A stretch of DNA of 64,000 bases from Amycolatopsis iheyensis (GTDB taxonomy: Bacteria; Actinomycetota; Actinomycetes; Mycobacteriales; Pseudonocardiaceae): assembly GCF_024703995.1 (NCBI RefSeq), contig NZ_JAMXQV010000002.1, positions 620,001-684,000 on the forward strand, given 5' to 3'. The position numbers and the translations under genes are program-made. The notes under the pieces were generated by a model. That model was not told the DNA's origin and searched no databases. It saw only the letters and a program-made list of their open reading frames with translations. Shown piece by piece: positions 35,301-48,051 of the stretch. How positions within the stretch are numbered: the first letter of the stretch is position 1; every line of letters starts with the position of its first letter.

Positions 35301-37673
35301 TCAGCTTGACGCCATGACCTCGATGCCGACCACGCAGGTGTCGTCGTCCGTATCGGCCGTGCTGTACGTCAACAGCGTGTCCAGCTGGTGCTCCAAGCCG
35401 CCGTCGTGGGTCTGCACCAACGTCACCAGGTGGGACACCGTCTCCTGGACCGGGCGGTCGCGGCGCTCGATCAGGCCGTCGGTGTAGATCAGGAGGATGT
35501 CGCCCTCCGCGAGCTGGATCTCCTCCTCCTGGTACGCCACGTCGCGGACCGCGCCCAGCAAGGAACCGCGGATCAGGGGCAACGTCGTCGCCGCGCCGGC
35601 GCGGTGGCGGACGATCGGGGGCAGGTGCCCCGCGCGGGCCCAGCGCAGCTTGCGGGTCGCCGGGTCGAAGACCGCCGCCACCGCCGTCGCCGTCACGTGG
35701 TCGGTCAAGTGGTACGCCACCAGGTTCAGCCACGTCAGCAGCTGCGCCGGACCGGCGCCGGTCGCCGCCAGCCCGCGCAGTGCGTTGCGCAGGCTCACCA
35801 TCCCGGTGGCCGCGTCGATGCCGTGCCCGGCGACGTCGCCGACGCACAGCAGGACCTCGCCACCTGGCAGCGCGACCGCGTCGTACCAGTCGCCGCCGAC
35901 GAGGTGCTCCTTCTCCGCCGGGCGGTAGCGCACCGCGGCCCGCAGGCCCGGCATGTCGATCGGGCCGGTGGCCGGCGGCATGATCGCGTGCTGCAGCTGC
36001 AACGTCAGCCGGTTGCGCTCGATGGCCTGCTGCTCGGTCTCGGCCAGCCTGTCCCGCGTCGCGGCCAGCGCCACCTCGGTCCAGTGCTGCGACGAGACGT
36101 CCTGGTAGGCGCCCCGGACCGCGACCAGCTCGCCGCGCCCGTCCACCACCGGCTCGGCGACCACCCGGATGTGCCGGGCGACGCCGTCGGAGCGCTGCAG
36201 CCGGAACGCCGTCGACGACGGGCGCCGGTGGTGCAGCACCGCGCGCAGGAACCGGCCGATCGCCTGGGCGTCGTCGGGGTGCGCGTGCCCGGCCAGCTCG
36301 TGCAGCGACAGCGGGGTCGCGGTGGCGGGCAGGCCGTAGAGCGCGAACAGCTCGGTGTTCCAGGTGATCGCCCCGGTGACGACGTTCTCCTCGAACCCGC
36401 CGATGCGGCCGAGCCGCTGGGCGTGCTGCAGCAGGACCGCGAGCTTCGCCGCGTCGTCCTGGATGCGCAGGATCAGCAGCACGTTGCCGGCGAAGCGGGT
36501 GATGCTGATGTCGGTGAGGACGGTCAGCGGCACCTGGTCGACGAGCGTGGTGATCGCCATGCTGTCGGCGCGGAACGGCTCCCCGGTGGCGTAGACCCGG
36601 TGGACCTTGTCGAGCAGGCCGCTCTCGTCGGCCGCCAGCGGGTACGCCTCCAGCATCCGCGTGCCGACGATCCGGCTGCGCGGCCGCCCGCCGGGGTCGG
36701 CGAACCGGACGTTGGCGTGGTGGATGCGGAAGTCGCTCAGCCGGCCGCCGTCGAGGCACGGCGAAAGCAGCACCGCCGGGTCGTGCAGGCCGTCGACGAA
36801 GTCCACCAGCTCGCCGAGGAAGTCGCCGGAGCCGTCCGCGGCCACCGGCGCGATCACGCCGTCCCAGGTGTCGAGCGTGTGCGCGCACAGCTCGGCCAGC
36901 GCCTCCAGCTGACGGCGCTGCCGCCCGGGTTCGCCGGGCAGCGGCTCCGGCCAGCACATCTCGACGACGCCGATGATCCGGCCACCGGTGCCGGTCGGCA
37001 CCGCGACGCGCCCGCCCTCGCCCAGGGTGTGCTGTCCGATCGAGGGCAGCCCGGCGCCGGCCAGCGTCGGGAGCCAGACCGTGTCGCGCTCGAGCAGCGC
37101 GCTGCGCGCCGGCGTCGCCACCCCGGGTGGGACGTACCGCCAGCGGCCCGCCTCCTCGGCCGAGAACCCCGCCGAGCCGGCGAGGGTCAGCGACCCGTCG
37201 GGCCCGGCGAGCCACACCGCGACCGCGGTCGCGCCGAGCGGCCGCAGCGCGTGCTCCAAAATGGACTCCGCGACGCGCTGGGTGTCACCGGCCGCGAGCA
37301 CGCCGCTCTCGGCGGTGCGCAACCGCACCGCGACCGAGTCCTCGCCCTCGGCGCGGGCCAGGAACTCCTGGGCCACCTCGGTGATCCGGTCCTCGGCGGC
37401 CTCGCCGACAACGTCCGCCGCGAACTCGAGTGCGGTGAGCCCGGCCCGTCCGGCGAGGCTGTCCAGCTGCCGGGCGGCGTCGGCGGGCGTGCAGTGCAGC
37501 CGTTCCATCAGCACGCCCTTGGCGAGCTCGATCAGCGCGCGGCCGTCGGCGACGGCGTGCGCGTGGTCGACCTCGCCGCGCAGGCGCGCGACGGTGTCGG
37601 CGAGCCGGGACAGGTTGGCCGACACCTCCGCGGGCGGCGACAGCACCGGCAGCGTCTCCTCTTCGGCGGTCAC
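35301..37673 (-). CDS. ANTAR-GAF-PAS-PP2C (SpoIIE-type) phosphatase
   Basis: A 790-residue signalling protein. Residues about 40-95 are an ANTAR-type three-helix RNA-binding domain (ALIELAKGVLMERLHCTPADAARQL), about 130-270 a GAF domain, about 270-410 a PAS-like region, about 410-530 a second PAS, and 560-785 a PP2C phosphatase with GGDWYDAVALPGGEVLLCVGDVAGHG and DILLIYTDGL metal sites. It probably dephosphorylates an anti-sigma-factor antagonist. GTG 37673 begins four bases after the hybrid kinase stop, so the two are co-transcribed and likely act in one pathway. Confidence 0.87.
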   Translation of the reverse strand: MTAEEETLPVLSPPAEVSANLSRLADTVARLRGEVDHAHAVADGRALIELAKGVLMERLHCTPADAARQLDSLAGRAGLTALEFAADVVGEAAEDRITEVAQEFLARAEGEDSVAVRLRTAESGVLAAGDTQRVAESILEHALRPLGATAVAVWLAGPDGSLTLAGSAGFSAEEAGRWRYVPPGVATPARSALLERDTVWLPTLAGAGLPSIGQHTLGEGGRVAVPTGTGGRIIGVVEMCWPEPLPGEPGRQRRQLEALAELCAHTLDTWDGVIAPVAADGSGDFLGELVDFVDGLHDPAVLLSPCLDGGRLSDFRIHHANVRFADPGGRPRSRIVGTRMLEAYPLAADESGLLDKVHRVYATGEPFRADSMAITTLVDQVPLTVLTDISITRFAGNVLLILRIQDDAAKLAVLLQHAQRLGRIGGFEENVVTGAITWNTELFALYGLPATATPLSLHELAGHAHPDDAQAIGRFLRAVLHHRRPSSTAFRLQRSDGVARHIRVVAEPVVDGRGELVAVRGAYQDVSSQHWTEVALAATRDRLAETEQQAIERNRLTLQLQHAIMPPATGPIDMPGLRAAVRYRPAEKEHLVGGDWYDAVALPGGEVLLCVGDVAGHGIDAATGMVSLRNALRGLAATGAGPAQLLTWLNLVAYHLTDHVTATAVAAVFDPATRKLRWARAGHLPPIVRHRAGAATTLPLIRGSLLGAVRDVAYQEEEIQLAEGDILLIYTDGLIERRDRPVQETVSHLVTLVQTHDGGLEHQLDTLLTYSTADTDDDTCVVGIEVMASS

Positions 37674-37677
37674 CCGA

Positions 37678-42237
<4,560 letters not shown>

Positions 42238-42306
42238 CCGACACCCGTTTCTTCGCTTGTCGGCGCCCCGGCGCCGTCCCGGTGTGCCCACCGGGGTGGT
42301 CCAGCA

Positions 42307-42322
42307 TAGTGCAGCTGCACTA
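42307..42322. promoter_or_regulatory. Perfect 16-base palindrome, operator candidate
   Basis: TAGTGCAGCTGCACTA is fully self-complementary and AT-flanked in a GC-rich setting, 70 bases upstream of the kinase ATG. The form resembles sites of dimeric winged-helix (MarR/PadR-like) or TetR regulators; I cannot name the protein. Confidence 0.65.
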
Positions 42323-42514
42323 CGATCAGGGGCAACGGTTGAGCAACCAGCCGCGCCCCGTGTCCGTGTGCGCTTCCAGGCGGTGCTCGCAAGCCTTTCC
42401 TTTTCTGCCAGGCCATCCGGCCGCATTGACCCGTTCGGCTGAACGCGCTCCCAGCCACCGGTGACCCGCGCTCGCACGCGGTCGCCGGCGTTCGTCGCGC
42501 CCGGAATCCTCTAC

Positions 42515-42527
42515 GTCCACAGTGGAC
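42515..42527. promoter_or_regulatory. 13-base palindrome upstream of the flavoprotein gene
   Basis: GTCCACAGTGGAC is palindromic around a central A and is followed eight bases later by a half copy (TGTGGAC). It lies about 55 bases before the flavoprotein ATG. The same string recurs inside coding sequence elsewhere in the window, so an operator role is uncertain. Confidence 0.35.
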
Positions 42528-42579
42528 CATCCATTGTGGACGAGGTGTACCGGTCCGCCCGCCGGGTACCCGGCCCGGC

Positions 42580-43734
42580 ATGGATGCGCAGAACCTGGTC
42601 GTCATCGGAAGCGGGCCGGCCGGCGTGTCGGCGGCCCGGGCCTACCGGGAAGCGGGTGGCGCCGGCCCGGTCCACCTGCTCACCGCGGACCCCGACCCGC
42701 CCTACGAACGCCCGCCGCTGTCGAAGGAGTTCCTGCGCGGCGAGGACGACCTTTCGCCGCTGGACGAGGATTTCGCCCGCGAGCACGACATCACCGTGGC
42801 GCTCGGCGACCCGGTGACGGCACTGGGCGAGCGCGAGGTCCGCACCGCCGCCGGCGCGGTCCACCCGTTCACCACCTGCGTGCTGGCCACCGGCGCCGAG
42901 CCGGTCCGCCCGGACCTCCCCGGCGCCGACCACCCGGACGTCCGGACGCTGCGCTCGGCCGCCGACTCCCGGCAGCTGCGCGAGGTCGCCGCCGGCGTGC
43001 GCAGCGCGATCGTCGTGGGTGCCGGGTTCATCGGCTGCGAGGCCGCCGTCTCGCTGTCCCGGCTCGGCCTGCAGGTCACCATCGTGTGCCCGGACGACGT
43101 CCCGCAGGAGAAGCGGCTCGGTCCCGAGGCGGGCGCGTTCCTGTTGGGCTGGCTCAAATCCGAAGGCGTGAGCGTCCTGCGTGGGACGAAGCTGACGTCG
43201 ATCGAAGGCGGCTACCGCGTCCGCACCGACCTGGTGCCGGTCCTCGACGCGGGCCTCGTCGTGCTCGCGACCGGTGTCCGGCCACGGGTAGAGCTGGCCG
43301 AAGCGGCCGGGCTCGCCGTCGAGAACGGCCGGATCCGCACCGACGAGCACCTGCGCACCAGCGCGCCCGGGGTGCTCGCCGCGGGCGACGTCGCCTTCGC
43401 CCACAACCCGGCGGCCGGTCGCGCGCTGGCCGTCGAGCACTGGGGTGAAGGCCTGGCGATGGGCGAGGTGGCCGGGCGGACCGCGGCCGGCGCGGACGCC
43501 GCGTGGGACGCGGTGCCCGGCTTCTGGTCGGTCATCGGCGACCGCGTGCTGAAGTACGCCGCCTGGGGCGACGGCTTCGACCACGCCCGCCCGCTGCCGC
43601 GCGACGACGGCGGGTTCACCGTCTGGTACGAACGCGGCGGCCGGGCGGTCGGTGTCCTCACCCACGAAGCCGACGAGGACTACGAACGGGGCCAGGAGCT
43701 CATCCGGCGCGGCGACCCGGCGCCGGAGTCATAG
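42580..43734 (+). CDS. FAD-dependent ferredoxin reductase-like oxidoreductase
   Basis: A 384-residue pyridine-nucleotide-disulfide oxidoreductase-type flavoprotein. FAD-binding GSGPAGVSAARAYRE is at residues 10-24, NAD(P)-binding VVGAGFIGCEAA near 146, and VLAAGDVAFAHNP is the second FAD motif. No redox-active Cys pair is present, as in ferredoxin/rhodocoxin reductases. It likely passes electrons from NAD(P)H to a ferredoxin, but no ferredoxin or P450 gene is adjacent. It overlaps the convergent CorA gene by six bases. Confidence 0.85.
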   Translation: MDAQNLVVIGSGPAGVSAARAYREAGGAGPVHLLTADPDPPYERPPLSKEFLRGEDDLSPLDEDFAREHDITVALGDPVTALGEREVRTAAGAVHPFTTCVLATGAEPVRPDLPGADHPDVRTLRSAADSRQLREVAAGVRSAIVVGAGFIGCEAAVSLSRLGLQVTIVCPDDVPQEKRLGPEAGAFLLGWLKSEGVSVLRGTKLTSIEGGYRVRTDLVPVLDAGLVVLATGVRPRVELAEAAGLAVENGRIRTDEHLRTSAPGVLAAGDVAFAHNPAAGRALAVEHWGEGLAMGEVAGRTAAGADAAWDAVPGFWSVIGDRVLKYAAWGDGFDHARPLPRDDGGFTVWYERGGRAVGVLTHEADEDYERGQELIRRGDPAPES

Positions 43735-44700
43735 CCAGTCCTTCTTCTTGAAGAGCGTGTACAGCCCGATCGAGAGCACCAGCATGACGGCCGTCGAAAC
43801 CCAGAAGCCGATCGTGGTGCCGTTGCCCGGGTACGGGACGTTCTGGCCGTAGAACCCGGTCACCGCGGTGGGCACCGCGATCACCGCCGCCCACCCGGTG
43901 ACCTTCTTCATGATCAGGTTCAGCCGGTCGCTCTGCAGGTTCAGCTGGGTCTCCCGGACCGTCGTGAGCCGTTCCCGCAGCGCCTCGGCGTGCTCGGCGG
44001 CCTGCCACGCGTGGTCGTGGACGTCCTCGAAGTACGGGCGGGTGGTGTCGTCGGCCAGCCGCAGGTCGGGCCGCATGAGCGACCCGACGACGTCCGGCAT
44101 GGGGCCCACGACCCGGCGCAGCGCGGTCAGGTGCTTGCGCATCCGGAAGGAGCGCCGCTGCAGCTCGGCGGTGTCGGGGCGGTCGTCGAACACCAGGTCC
44201 TCCAGCTGCTCGACCTCGTCGTCGAGCAGCTGGACGGCCTCGAAGTGGCCGTCGACGACGTGGTCGAGCAGGCCGTGCAGCAGGAACGGCACCCCGGACT
44301 TCGCCAGGTCCGGCGCCTGGTCCCAGCGGCGCGTGACGTCCTCGATGGGGAAGCCGTCGTCCTTGCGGACGGTCACCAGCGCGCGGGGCGTGATGAACAC
44401 GGCGAGCTCGGCGGTCGTCGTGCGGTCGCTGGCGGAGTCGTACCGGACCGCGTACGCGGTGAGGAAGGCGTGACCGTCGTAGCGGTCGAGCTTGGGCCGC
44501 TGGTGTTCTTGGACGGCGTCCTCCACGGCGAGCCGGTGCAGCCCCAGCTCGTCGGCCAGCTCGGTCAGGTCCGCTTCGGACGGTTCACAGAGGTCGACCC
44601 AGACGGCCGTGCCGGGTTCGGCCAGGAAGTCGGAAACGTCCGCCACCGGGAAGTCTTCCTTGTGCAGCACGCCGTCGCGGTAGACCCGGGTTCTCGTCAT
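43729..44700 (-). CDS. corA: CorA-family divalent metal transporter
   Basis: A 323-residue CorA-type protein: a large soluble alpha/beta funnel domain, a long helix, and two C-terminal membrane helices (about 262-282 and 295-315) followed by a basic KKKDW tail. The pore motif between the helices reads YGQN instead of the usual YGMN, a variant seen in more distant Mg2+/Zn2+ transporter branches. ATG 44700 is directly behind GGAGGT, an unusually short spacing. Probably imports Mg2+ or exports another divalent cation. Confidence 0.83.
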   Translation of the reverse strand: MTRTRVYRDGVLHKEDFPVADVSDFLAEPGTAVWVDLCEPSEADLTELADELGLHRLAVEDAVQEHQRPKLDRYDGHAFLTAYAVRYDSASDRTTTAELAVFITPRALVTVRKDDGFPIEDVTRRWDQAPDLAKSGVPFLLHGLLDHVVDGHFEAVQLLDDEVEQLEDLVFDDRPDTAELQRRSFRMRKHLTALRRVVGPMPDVVGSLMRPDLRLADDTTRPYFEDVHDHAWQAAEHAEALRERLTTVRETQLNLQSDRLNLIMKKVTGWAAVIAVPTAVTGFYGQNVPYPGNGTTIGFWVSTAVMLVLSIGLYTLFKKKDWL

Positions 44701-44762
44701 ACCTCCGGGTGCCCGGCCGCCCGGCCGCGTAACCCGGTGGAAAGCGGGTAACCGCCGGTCTT

Positions 44763-45710
44763 GTGAACGTCTTGCTGGCGGCGACACCGCCGAAACCCCT
44801 GCCGTCACCGCGTACGACCGCATCCGTCGGCGCGGAGCTGCGCTCGCTGCACGCCGCGGGCGCACTCGAGCTGCCCTTGCCCGGTGGCGCGCGGACCGCG
44901 GACCGCTGGGCGGCCCTGGCCGGGTTCGGCCGCCGCGACCTGGTGCTGGCCCGGCTCGCCGAGGGCCACACCGACGCCGTCGCGATCCTCGCCGAGGCGG
45001 ACCGCTCCCCCGTGCCCGGCGCGCTCTACGGCGTGTGGGCGGCGAAGTCCGGCGGGACCGGCGCGGCGCTCCAAAACGGCTCGGTCACCGGGACGGTCCG
45101 GTTCTGCTCGGGGCTCTCGACGCTCGAACGCGCGTTGGTCGCCGCGGGTGACCAGCTCGTCGAGGTCGATCTCGCCGATCCCGGCGTCCGGCGGCACCCG
45201 GATGCGTGGCAGGCCGTCGGGATGGACGCCTCCGACAGCGGTGACGTGGTGTTCGACGGCGTGCCGGCAACACTCGTCGGGCCGCCCGGCTGGTACGTGG
45301 CACGGCCCGGGTTCGCGCTCGGCGGCGCCGGGGTCGCGGCCGTCTGGCTCGGCGGCGCCGCGGGCGTGCTCGACGGCGCCCTCGCCTACCTGCGCGAGCG
45401 CGGCGAGGCCGACGAGCACCAGTTGGCGCACGTCGGCGCGATGCACACCGCGCTGAGCTGCGCCGAAGCCGTGCTCGTGCGCGCCGCCGCGGCCGAGGTG
45501 AACGCGCTGGTCGCGGGCACGTGCCGGGCCGCGGCGGAACGCACCGCGGTGGAGGTACTGGAGCGGGCGCTGAAGGTCACCGGGCCGACCCCGGCGTGCC
45601 GGGACCGGCGGTTCGCCCAGCGCGTCGCCGACCTGCCGGTGTACGTCCGGCAGCACCACGCCGAACGCGATCTGGCCGCGCTCGGCCGCACGGTCCTGGG
45701 CGCCGCATGA
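44763..45710 (+). CDS. Acyl-CoA dehydrogenase-family protein
   Basis: A 315-residue, shortened acyl-CoA dehydrogenase-like protein. The central flavin-binding strands are recognisable (GTVRFCSGLSTLERALV, FDGVPATLVGPPGWY) and the C-terminal helical domain follows (LGGAAGVLDGALAYLRERG, ALKVTGPTPA). The classical N-terminal helical domain is short, so it may not be a beta-oxidation enzyme. It starts at GTG 44763 and overlaps the next gene as ATGA. It likely oxidises an acyl or other group in the product of this three-gene operon (inference). Confidence 0.75.
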   Translation: MNVLLAATPPKPLPSPRTTASVGAELRSLHAAGALELPLPGGARTADRWAALAGFGRRDLVLARLAEGHTDAVAILAEADRSPVPGALYGVWAAKSGGTGAALQNGSVTGTVRFCSGLSTLERALVAAGDQLVEVDLADPGVRRHPDAWQAVGMDASDSGDVVFDGVPATLVGPPGWYVARPGFALGGAGVAAVWLGGAAGVLDGALAYLRERGEADEHQLAHVGAMHTALSCAEAVLVRAAAAEVNALVAGTCRAAAERTAVEVLERALKVTGPTPACRDRRFAQRVADLPVYVRQHHAERDLAALGRTVLGAA

Positions 45711-46930
45711 CCACGTTCGAGCGCGCCCTCGTGGTCGCCGCGCACCCGGACGACGAGACCCTCGGGGCGAGCGGCCTCCTGCAGCGTCTGCACGGCGAGG
45801 GCACCGAGGTGACGCTCGTCGTCGCGACCGACGGCGAGGCGGCCTTTCCCGCCGCCGGTCCCACCGAACGTCGTGAGCTGGCCCGGACGCGGCGGCGTGA
45901 ACTGCTGGATTCCCTGCGAGCACAAGGCCTTTCCGGCGTCGAGCCGGTGTGGGCCGGGCTGCCGGACTCCGGGCTGGCCGCGCACGAGGACGAGCTGGCC
46001 GACGTCCTGCGCGCGCACGCGGAAGGCGCCGACCTGTGCCTGCTGCCGTGGCCGGACGACCCGCACCCCGATCACCAGGCGGCCGCCCGGGCCGCGCTGG
46101 CCGCGGCGCCGGTGCCCGCGCAGTGCTGGTCGTACCCGATCTGGCTCTGGCACCGGCTGAGCCTCGACGATCCGGTCATCCCGTGGGCCCGGGCGCGGCC
46201 GGTGCGGCTCACGGACGCGGAACGGGACGCGAAGGCGGCCGCGATCGCGACGTTCACCTCGCAGCTCGAGCCCGGCCCGCGCGGCGAGGACCCGATCCTG
46301 CCGGAGGCGGTGCTGGCCCACTTCACCGGCGACAGCGAGGTGTTCTTCCGCGAGCCGCCGCGGACGTCGGCGCCGGTGAGCCGGTTCGCTTCGCTGTACG
46401 CCGCCGCCGCGGATCCCTGGTCGGTCGAGACCAAGTGGTACGAGCGGCGGAAGCGGGCGATGGTGCTGGCCTGCCTGCCCGACGAGCACTACGGCACGGT
46501 CGTCGAGCCGGCCTGCGGGGTCGGCGCGCTGACCCGCGAACTCGCCTCGCGGGCCGGGCACCTCATCGCGTTCGACCCCGTGCCGGCCGCGGTGTCGCGC
46601 ACCCGGGCGGCGGTCGCCGATCTGTCCCATGTGGACGTCCACATCGGAGCGGTGCCGTCGGCGGTGCCGGCCGGGCCGGTCGACCTGTTCGTCTACAGCG
46701 AGCTGCTGTACTACCTGGACGACGCGGCGTTCGAGCAGACCGTGGACGCTTCGGTCGCCGCGTTGCGCCCGGGCGGGCACCTGCTCGCGGTGCACTGGCT
46801 GCCGTGGCCACCCGAGGCGCCGCGCGACGGCTGGGCCGTCCATGATCGGTTGCTGGCGCACCCGGAGCTGGAGCCGCTGGTGTCGCACACCGACGAGCAG
46901 TTCGTGCTGCACGTGCTGAGGCGCCGGTGA
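45707..46930 (+). CDS. Fusion of PIG-L deacetylase and SAM-dependent methyltransferase
   Basis: A 407-residue two-domain protein. Residues 1 to about 215 are a PIG-L/LmbE zinc N-deacetylase with the metal motif AAHPDDE and the PHPDH site in LLPWPDDPHPDHQ. Residues about 235-405 are a NodS-like methyltransferase with VVEPACGVGALTRELA and VDLFVYSELLYYL. The pair suggests removal of an N-acetyl group from an aminosugar and methylation of the freed amine. ATG 45707 overlaps the upstream stop, and its stop overlaps the next GTG. Confidence 0.86.
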   Translation: MTTFERALVVAAHPDDETLGASGLLQRLHGEGTEVTLVVATDGEAAFPAAGPTERRELARTRRRELLDSLRAQGLSGVEPVWAGLPDSGLAAHEDELADVLRAHAEGADLCLLPWPDDPHPDHQAAARAALAAAPVPAQCWSYPIWLWHRLSLDDPVIPWARARPVRLTDAERDAKAAAIATFTSQLEPGPRGEDPILPEAVLAHFTGDSEVFFREPPRTSAPVSRFASLYAAAADPWSVETKWYERRKRAMVLACLPDEHYGTVVEPACGVGALTRELASRAGHLIAFDPVPAAVSRTRAAVADLSHVDVHIGAVPSAVPAGPVDLFVYSELLYYLDDAAFEQTVDASVAALRPGGHLLAVHWLPWPPEAPRDGWAVHDRLLAHPELEPLVSHTDEQFVLHVLRRR

Positions 46931-47643
46931 TCACGGCGGTCGGGGTGGTGGTCCCGGCACGGGACGAGGCGGAGCTGATCGGCGCGTGCCTGGCGGCGCT
47001 CGCGGAAGCGTTGGCCAGGCTGCCGCCGGGGGTCGAGCGGGCGGTGTGCGTGGTGGCGGACCGCTGCACGGACTCGACGGCGGCGGTCGCCCGCGCGGCG
47101 CACCGCCCGGCGCTGCTGGTCGAAACCCGCGCCGAGCGGACGATCGGCGAAGTCCGCGATCTGGGCGTGGCCCGGGTGCGCGAGGCGCTGGGCACTCCCG
47201 CGACGCGCACCCTGCTGCTGAGCACGGACGCGGACACCCGGGTGACCCCGGACTGGGCGCGGGCGCACGTGGCACGGGCGCGGCAGGGCTACCACGCGAT
47301 CGCGGGCACGGCGGAGCTGTCGGTGCCGTTCAGCACGTCGGCGCGGGCGCTGTCGCGGTACGAGCACGTGCTGGACCGGGCGCGGACGCCGGCGGGCCAC
47401 GGCTCGGTGTACGGCGCGAACCTCGGGGTGCGGGCGGACGCGTTCGAGGTGGTCGGCGGCTTCGGCCGCCACGCGAGCGGCGAGGACCACGACCTGTGGC
47501 GCCGGCTCGGGCAGGCCGGCTTCCGGCGGTGCTTCGAGCCGGGGGCGCCGGTGGTGACCAGCGCCCGGCTGCGCGGCCGGGCGCCGGACGGGCTGGCGGC
47601 GTTGCTGCGGAGCCTGGCGGAGGACTCGGGGTCGGTGGCCTAG
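46927..47643 (+). CDS. Family 2 glycosyltransferase
   Basis: A 238-residue GT-A fold glycosyltransferase. VVVPARDEAELIGACL starts the nucleotide-sugar domain, the DxD-type metal site is STDADTRV, and GSVYGANLGVRADAFEVVGGF with GEDHDLWRRL forms the acceptor/catalytic region. No membrane helix is present. GTG 46927 overlaps the upstream gene as GTGA, so all three genes of the operon are translationally coupled. Confidence 0.85.
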   Translation: MITAVGVVVPARDEAELIGACLAALAEALARLPPGVERAVCVVADRCTDSTAAVARAAHRPALLVETRAERTIGEVRDLGVARVREALGTPATRTLLLSTDADTRVTPDWARAHVARARQGYHAIAGTAELSVPFSTSARALSRYEHVLDRARTPAGHGSVYGANLGVRADAFEVVGGFGRHASGEDHDLWRRLGQAGFRRCFEPGAPVVTSARLRGRAPDGLAALLRSLAEDSGSVA

Positions 47644-47760
47644 CCGCCACCTCGCCTTCCTCGCCACTTCGTAGAGGTCGTTCGTAAAGGTTGTCGCTGT
47701 CCCTGCCCCACGCGACTCGCCATGATCGGGTGGTCCCGTTCCCGAGCCAGGAAGGCACCG

Positions 47761-48051
47761 GTGACCATCGCCTGGAGGACGCTTGCCGCCGCGCTGCTCG
47801 TGGCCGGGCTCCTCCCCGGGGTGCCCGCCGAGGCCGCCGCCGAGCCTCGGGCGCACCTCGCGGTCGTCCAGCGGGTCCGGGACACCGTCCAGCTGCGCTG
47901 CGGCCACCACGCCGGCCTTTTGAGCTGCGTCGGCACGCACCGGCCGCGGGCCTACACCACCGTCTTCGTCACAACCGCTCCAGCTCGGCTCGGACCGCGT
48001 CCGCGCGCTCCGCACCGCCGTACTCCTTCAGCAGCGTCAACGCCTCCGTGA
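47761..48051 (+). CDS. Possible small secreted protein, 3' end antisense to the next gene
   Basis: A 96-codon frame starting at GTG 47761 with AGGAAGG six bases upstream. Residues 1-25 make a good Sec signal peptide (LAAALLVAGLLPGVPAEAAA), followed by about 45 residues with a Cys pair (LRCGHHAGLLSCVG). The last 83 bases run antisense through the end of the NB-ARC regulator, and the Pro/Arg-rich tail there is unlikely to be native, so the gene may be a decayed or frameshifted secreted protein. The bases 47644-47760 hold nothing else recognisable. Confidence 0.4.
   Translation: MTIAWRTLAAALLVAGLLPGVPAEAAAEPRAHLAVVQRVRDTVQLRCGHHAGLLSCVGTHRPRAYTTVFVTTAPARLGPRPRAPHRRTPSAASTPP

Larger units (their letters stand above)
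42238..42579. other. 342-base divergent intergenic region with palindromes
   Basis: No credible gene. It carries a perfect 16-base palindrome (42307-42322), a 13-base palindrome (42515-42527) and a related TGTGGAC copy at 42535-42541, so it is probably the shared control region of the kinase operon and the flavoprotein gene. Confidence 0.6.
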
